Positions 61,701 through 64,000 of a stretch of DNA of 64,000 nucleotides are shown in pieces. The notes beneath the pieces are model-generated. The model had not been told where the DNA came from and ran no database searches. It saw only the letters and a program-made list of their open reading frames with translations. Source of the DNA: Acidobacteriaceae bacterium (GTDB lineage: Bacteria; Acidobacteriota; Terriglobia; Terriglobales; Acidobacteriaceae); NCBI GenBank assembly GCA_003140075.1, contig PLIO01000070.1, positions 96,042 through 160,041 of the forward strand. The letters are read 5' to 3'. Within the stretch, counting starts at the first letter, position 1, and every line of letters starts with the position of its first letter. A program made the translations under genes and the position numbers.

Positions 61701-61985
61701 CAGGAAGAAATCGAACGGATTGAAGGGAGATAGCTCCGCGACGAGGTCCACCTCAACCACAAACTCGTTGGTCTTGTCCGGGAAAAGAAGGCGCGCCAGA
61801 TGATTGTTGTGGGCGTCGAGCTGCCAACTAAGAAGGTGAGCGGGCGGGCTGACGCTAAGCGAGTAGCTGTGGATTGGCGTTCGACAATGCGGGGCAGGAC
61901 GCAATCGTATAACCTGCGGACCGATTGAGACCGCCTTGTCGTAACGGTACCGTGTCCAATGATTGAGAGCAACCTGTATGCTCAT
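58716..61985 (-). CDS. Transglutaminase-DUF2126 fusion protein
   Basis: The 1089-residue protein has a transglutaminase-like N-terminal third, opening [20 protein letters not shown], with Cys in [20 protein letters not shown], His in [17 protein letters not shown] and Asp in [16 protein letters not shown]. From about residue 330 to 1089 it is the large DUF2126 region: [59 protein letters not shown] and [20 protein letters not shown]. The DUF2126 region carries acidic and Lys residues reminiscent of a carboxylate-amine ligase fold, but this is inference. The gene overlaps the ATP-grasp/alpha-E fusion gene by 4 bp, so the two are coupled. Confidence 0.9.
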   Translation of the reverse strand: [1089 protein letters not shown]

Positions 61986-62034
61986 GCACCCTCATGCGGC
62001 CCACGCCTGGAGTTTCCGGTTCGTTCAGACTTCG

Positions 62035-62997
62035 CTACTGTTGTTGCTGAGCATTGACCAAGTGTATTTGTTGGCTTTCGTCAAGAAATTGGGACCACTC
62101 TTCGTCCGCCGCAAACTCTTCGTCGGGAGGGAGCACGGCTTGGGACGGCGTGACCCGAACTCGAACTTGGAGCTGCGTGTCTGCTCTTCCCATCATCATA
62201 CCCATGGTGGGTGGAACGTCGGCATAATCGCGGCCGATTGCGGTGCGAATGTGCCCCTCGCCTGCGAGGCGATTAATTGTCGGATCGAAACCTACCCAGC
62301 CCACACCAGGTAGAAGGGCTTCCACCCAGGCATGCGTGGCAGCGTCCGCCAAGAGATGCGTGCTTTCGCTGCTGTGGTAAACATATCCACTGACATAGCG
62401 GCAAGGAATGTTGGCGTTTCGAACCAGTGCGATCATGATATGAGCAAAATCCTGGCATACACCCTGTTTCAACCGAAGGGCATGCTCGATCGGCGAATTT
62501 ACCGCGGTGCTTTTCTTGACGTAGCTAAAACTGCGCTGCACACCGGCGGCAATATCCAGTAGAAATGCCAAAGGACTGCGTCCGTTCCTTTCAGTCGCGC
62601 CAATCTCCTTTGCCAACTCTGCAAGCTCCGGGGATGGGCGCGCAAAATGACTCGGCATCAGCATGTCCCAGTAATCTTTTTTCTCCACGAGCTGTTCCAG
62701 ATCACTCCACGCTTCGTAGTCCATGACCTCGGGGACCGAGGGCTGAGGGTCAATATTTACTAGAGCGTCCGTGATGATGGTCAGCTGGCCATGGCGGGAA
62801 GGCAAGTCGAAGTGATGCACCAGATTGCCATAGGAATCGGTATAGCCAAAAATGCGGGCTCGCGGATTGACCGACAGCTGAAAAACAAAGCAGCGCTGGT
62901 TGCCCTCGCTCCTGGGGTGCATGCGAACTTCCATCATGCTCTGCCAGACGGAATGGCTGTAGCGATAGCGCGTGAAATGGCGAATAGCATAGAACAT
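62035..62997 (-). CDS. Transglutaminase-like protein of the first module
   Basis: This 320-residue protein opens MFYAIRHFTRYRYSHSVWQS and has an N-terminal beta domain, then a transglutaminase core with Cys in RLKQGVCQDFAHIMIALVRN, His in ADAATHAWVEALLPGVGWVG and Asp in GFDPTINRLAGEGHIRTAIG. The C-terminal about 40 residues are acidic and Gln-rich, ending NAQQQQ. It is translationally coupled to the alpha-E gene upstream (TGATG, 1-bp overlap). The next gene, the DUF2126 fusion, starts 49 bp downstream. All three catalytic residues are present. It probably hydrolyses or transfers a peptide or amide bond made by the ATP-grasp partner (inference). Confidence 0.92.
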   Translation of the reverse strand: MFYAIRHFTRYRYSHSVWQSMMEVRMHPRSEGNQRCFVFQLSVNPRARIFGYTDSYGNLVHHFDLPSRHGQLTIITDALVNIDPQPSVPEVMDYEAWSDLEQLVEKKDYWDMLMPSHFARPSPELAELAKEIGATERNGRSPLAFLLDIAAGVQRSFSYVKKSTAVNSPIEHALRLKQGVCQDFAHIMIALVRNANIPCRYVSGYVYHSSESTHLLADAATHAWVEALLPGVGWVGFDPTINRLAGEGHIRTAIGRDYADVPPTMGMMMGRADTQLQVRVRVTPSQAVLPPDEEFAADEEWSQFLDESQQIHLVNAQQQQ

Positions 62998-63929
62998 CAG
63001 GTTTGGAAGGCACCCTCAATCGGATATTCGATATAGAGTTCGTGAACCGCCGCATGCAGTTCACGACATTGGTCGATAATTGCCGCAAGATATTTGTGTA
63101 AGTCGGCAATGATTTCGCCAACCTGTACGTAGGCGACCATCGATTGCAAACGCCCGATCAATCTTTCGACTTTTTCCGTCCTGCGGCTCAAGGAAAGATT
63201 GCTGATTGACGTCAAAGCCTCGTGCATTCGGTCCAGGGAATAACGGACCGAATAAGGGAACTCGGGCTTCAGCAGGAGGAAATTCGCTATCCTTTCCGGT
63301 TTGAGTTCGGCCGTGCATGCCTTGCAATAAGCTTCAAACGCAGCACAACTGCTTAGCAGGCCCACCCAATCTAAATCATCGGCATGCTTGTCGACGACAA
63401 AATAGGCATCCAGCAGGACGCTGAGATTACAGGCTCTCTCTATGTATTTGCCGAGCTGGATAAAATGCCAGGCCTCGTCGTGATTCATAGTGGCGGCGGT
63501 AATTCCACTGAACCTGTACGAGCCTTCGCGAACCAGGCTCACCGCTCGCATGGCGCCTGCGTCATCATTGGGTTGCAGCTCAATGCCAGTCACCTCGTGG
63601 AAAAGGCGATTCAGGTGCTCCCACATCTCCGAACTGATCTCCTCGCGAACCTGCCGGGCATTCTCGCGGGCAACGCTGATGCAATTCACAATCGAAAAAG
63701 CCCCTTCCGTATCCGCTACCAACAAAAACAGGGCACGCTGCGGGTCGACGTTGCTGGAAGCTGCACCGGGGGCTAGCGATGAAACAGCGCGAAACCAACG
63801 CTCTTCCGTGGAAAACTTTGCAGGATTTAGAATCAGGCCATAAGTCGCCTTCAGCACACGCGAGGCGTTGTCCGCCCTCTCGAAATAACGGCTCATCCAG
63901 TAGAGACTGTCGGCTACGCGAGAAAGCAT
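62997..63929 (-). CDS. Alpha-E domain protein (DUF403), stand-alone
   Basis: The 310-residue, mostly helical protein begins MLSRVADSLYWMSRYFERAD, the alpha-E signature, matching SVADNAFWLGRYVERAENIA in the fused protein at 56224-58719. Later blocks are EAWHFIQLGKYIERACNLSV and FLLLKPEFPYSVRYSLDRM. Family members have repeated conserved Glu/Arg pairs and no recognised catalytic mechanism. The gene follows the ATP-grasp gene (stop at 63959) by 29 bp and overlaps the transglutaminase gene by 1 bp, so it lies between its two usual partners. Start is ATG at 63929. Confidence 0.92.
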   Translation of the reverse strand: MLSRVADSLYWMSRYFERADNASRVLKATYGLILNPAKFSTEERWFRAVSSLAPGAASSNVDPQRALFLLVADTEGAFSIVNCISVARENARQVREEISSEMWEHLNRLFHEVTGIELQPNDDAGAMRAVSLVREGSYRFSGITAATMNHDEAWHFIQLGKYIERACNLSVLLDAYFVVDKHADDLDWVGLLSSCAAFEAYCKACTAELKPERIANFLLLKPEFPYSVRYSLDRMHEALTSISNLSLSRRTEKVERLIGRLQSMVAYVQVGEIIADLHKYLAAIIDQCRELHAAVHELYIEYPIEGAFQT

Positions 63930-63958
63930 GGCGTTGTGTATCCCACTTCTTCAAAATC

Positions 63959-64000
63959 TCAATTCTGCAAGACCCACGTGTCTTTCGAGCCGCCGCCTTG
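63959..64000 (-). CDS. Circularly permuted ATP-grasp protein, C-terminal end only (runs off the window)
   Basis: The last 13 codons before the stop at 63959-63961 read QGGGSKDTWVLQN, the C-terminal motif of circularly permuted ATP-grasp type 2 proteins; the fused paralogue has RGGHSKDAWVL at the corresponding place. Only this tail lies in the window; the rest, about 470 residues expected, is beyond 64000. It shows that the first module has its own separate ATP-grasp gene directly upstream of alpha-E. Confidence 0.82.
   Translation of the reverse strand, partial: QGGGSKDTWVLQN

Overview
The window looks like a chromosomal segment of an Acidobacteriota bacterium, most likely class Terriglobia. 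The pointers are an Oar-type TonB-dependent receptor with an N-terminal carboxypeptidase-regulatory domain, a choice-of-anchor-D secreted protein, an exosortase, a PagL-like lipid A deacylase, and the general style of the exopolysaccharide locus. This assignment is inferred from gene content; no rRNA gene is present.

Region 1 (1-14.4 kb) is mostly metabolic: a class IV aminotransferase, an aldehyde dehydrogenase, a benzoylformate-decarboxylase-like ThDP enzyme, a ketopantoate-reductase-like enzyme, a dihydroxyacetophenone-dioxygenase-type cupin, a Yellow/MRJP-like secreted protein, a DUF485/ActP carboxylate symporter pair and an MFS transporter. Together they suggest turnover of 2-oxo or aromatic carboxylic acids. 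Among them lies a small secretion island: an exosortase, a secreted protein of unknown function, a fibronectin-III lipoprotein and a choice-of-anchor-D protein.

Region 2 (14.4-23.5 kb) holds two tandem LysR regulators. One is cut by a 2.8-kb IS1595/ISXO2-type element with matched inverted repeats, an 8-bp target duplication and a passenger gene; removing the element and one target copy restores the LysR frame exactly. The intact LysR gene diverges from the TonB-dependent receptor gene, and the space between them carries two 17-bp inverted repeats of the same design. A tRNA-Ser(GCU) followed by an integrase stump closes the region.

Region 3 (23.5-49.4 kb) holds an Ig-like lipoprotein, the PagL homologue, and then a long, mostly minus-strand exopolysaccharide locus. 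In transcription order it encodes a pseudo-receiver, a NusG/UpxY-like antiterminator, a multi-SLBB export protein, a PAP2-Wzi fusion, a Wzz/GNVR chain-length protein, a Wzx flippase, glycosyltransferases, a Wzy-like polymerase, methyltransferases, an AsnB-type amidotransferase, a sugar epimerase and a WecA-type initiating transferase fused to a FlaA1-like N-terminal half. A divergent NarL-type response regulator and an array of 11-bp-spaced AGTACC repeats sit at its head.

Region 4 (49.4-64 kb) contains an IS110 scar, a Tat-exported bicovalent FAD oxidase, a nitroreductase stump, a HAD-VOC fusion, and the most unusual feature of the window: a cluster of transglutaminase-like proteins, circularly permuted ATP-grasp enzymes and alpha-E proteins. 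It has two modules, one with ATP-grasp and alpha-E as separate genes (the ATP-grasp gene runs off the right edge) and one with them fused, plus a transglutaminase-DUF2126 fusion and two more transglutaminases. Such clusters have been predicted to make and attach, or remove, a peptide tag, but I know of no established product.
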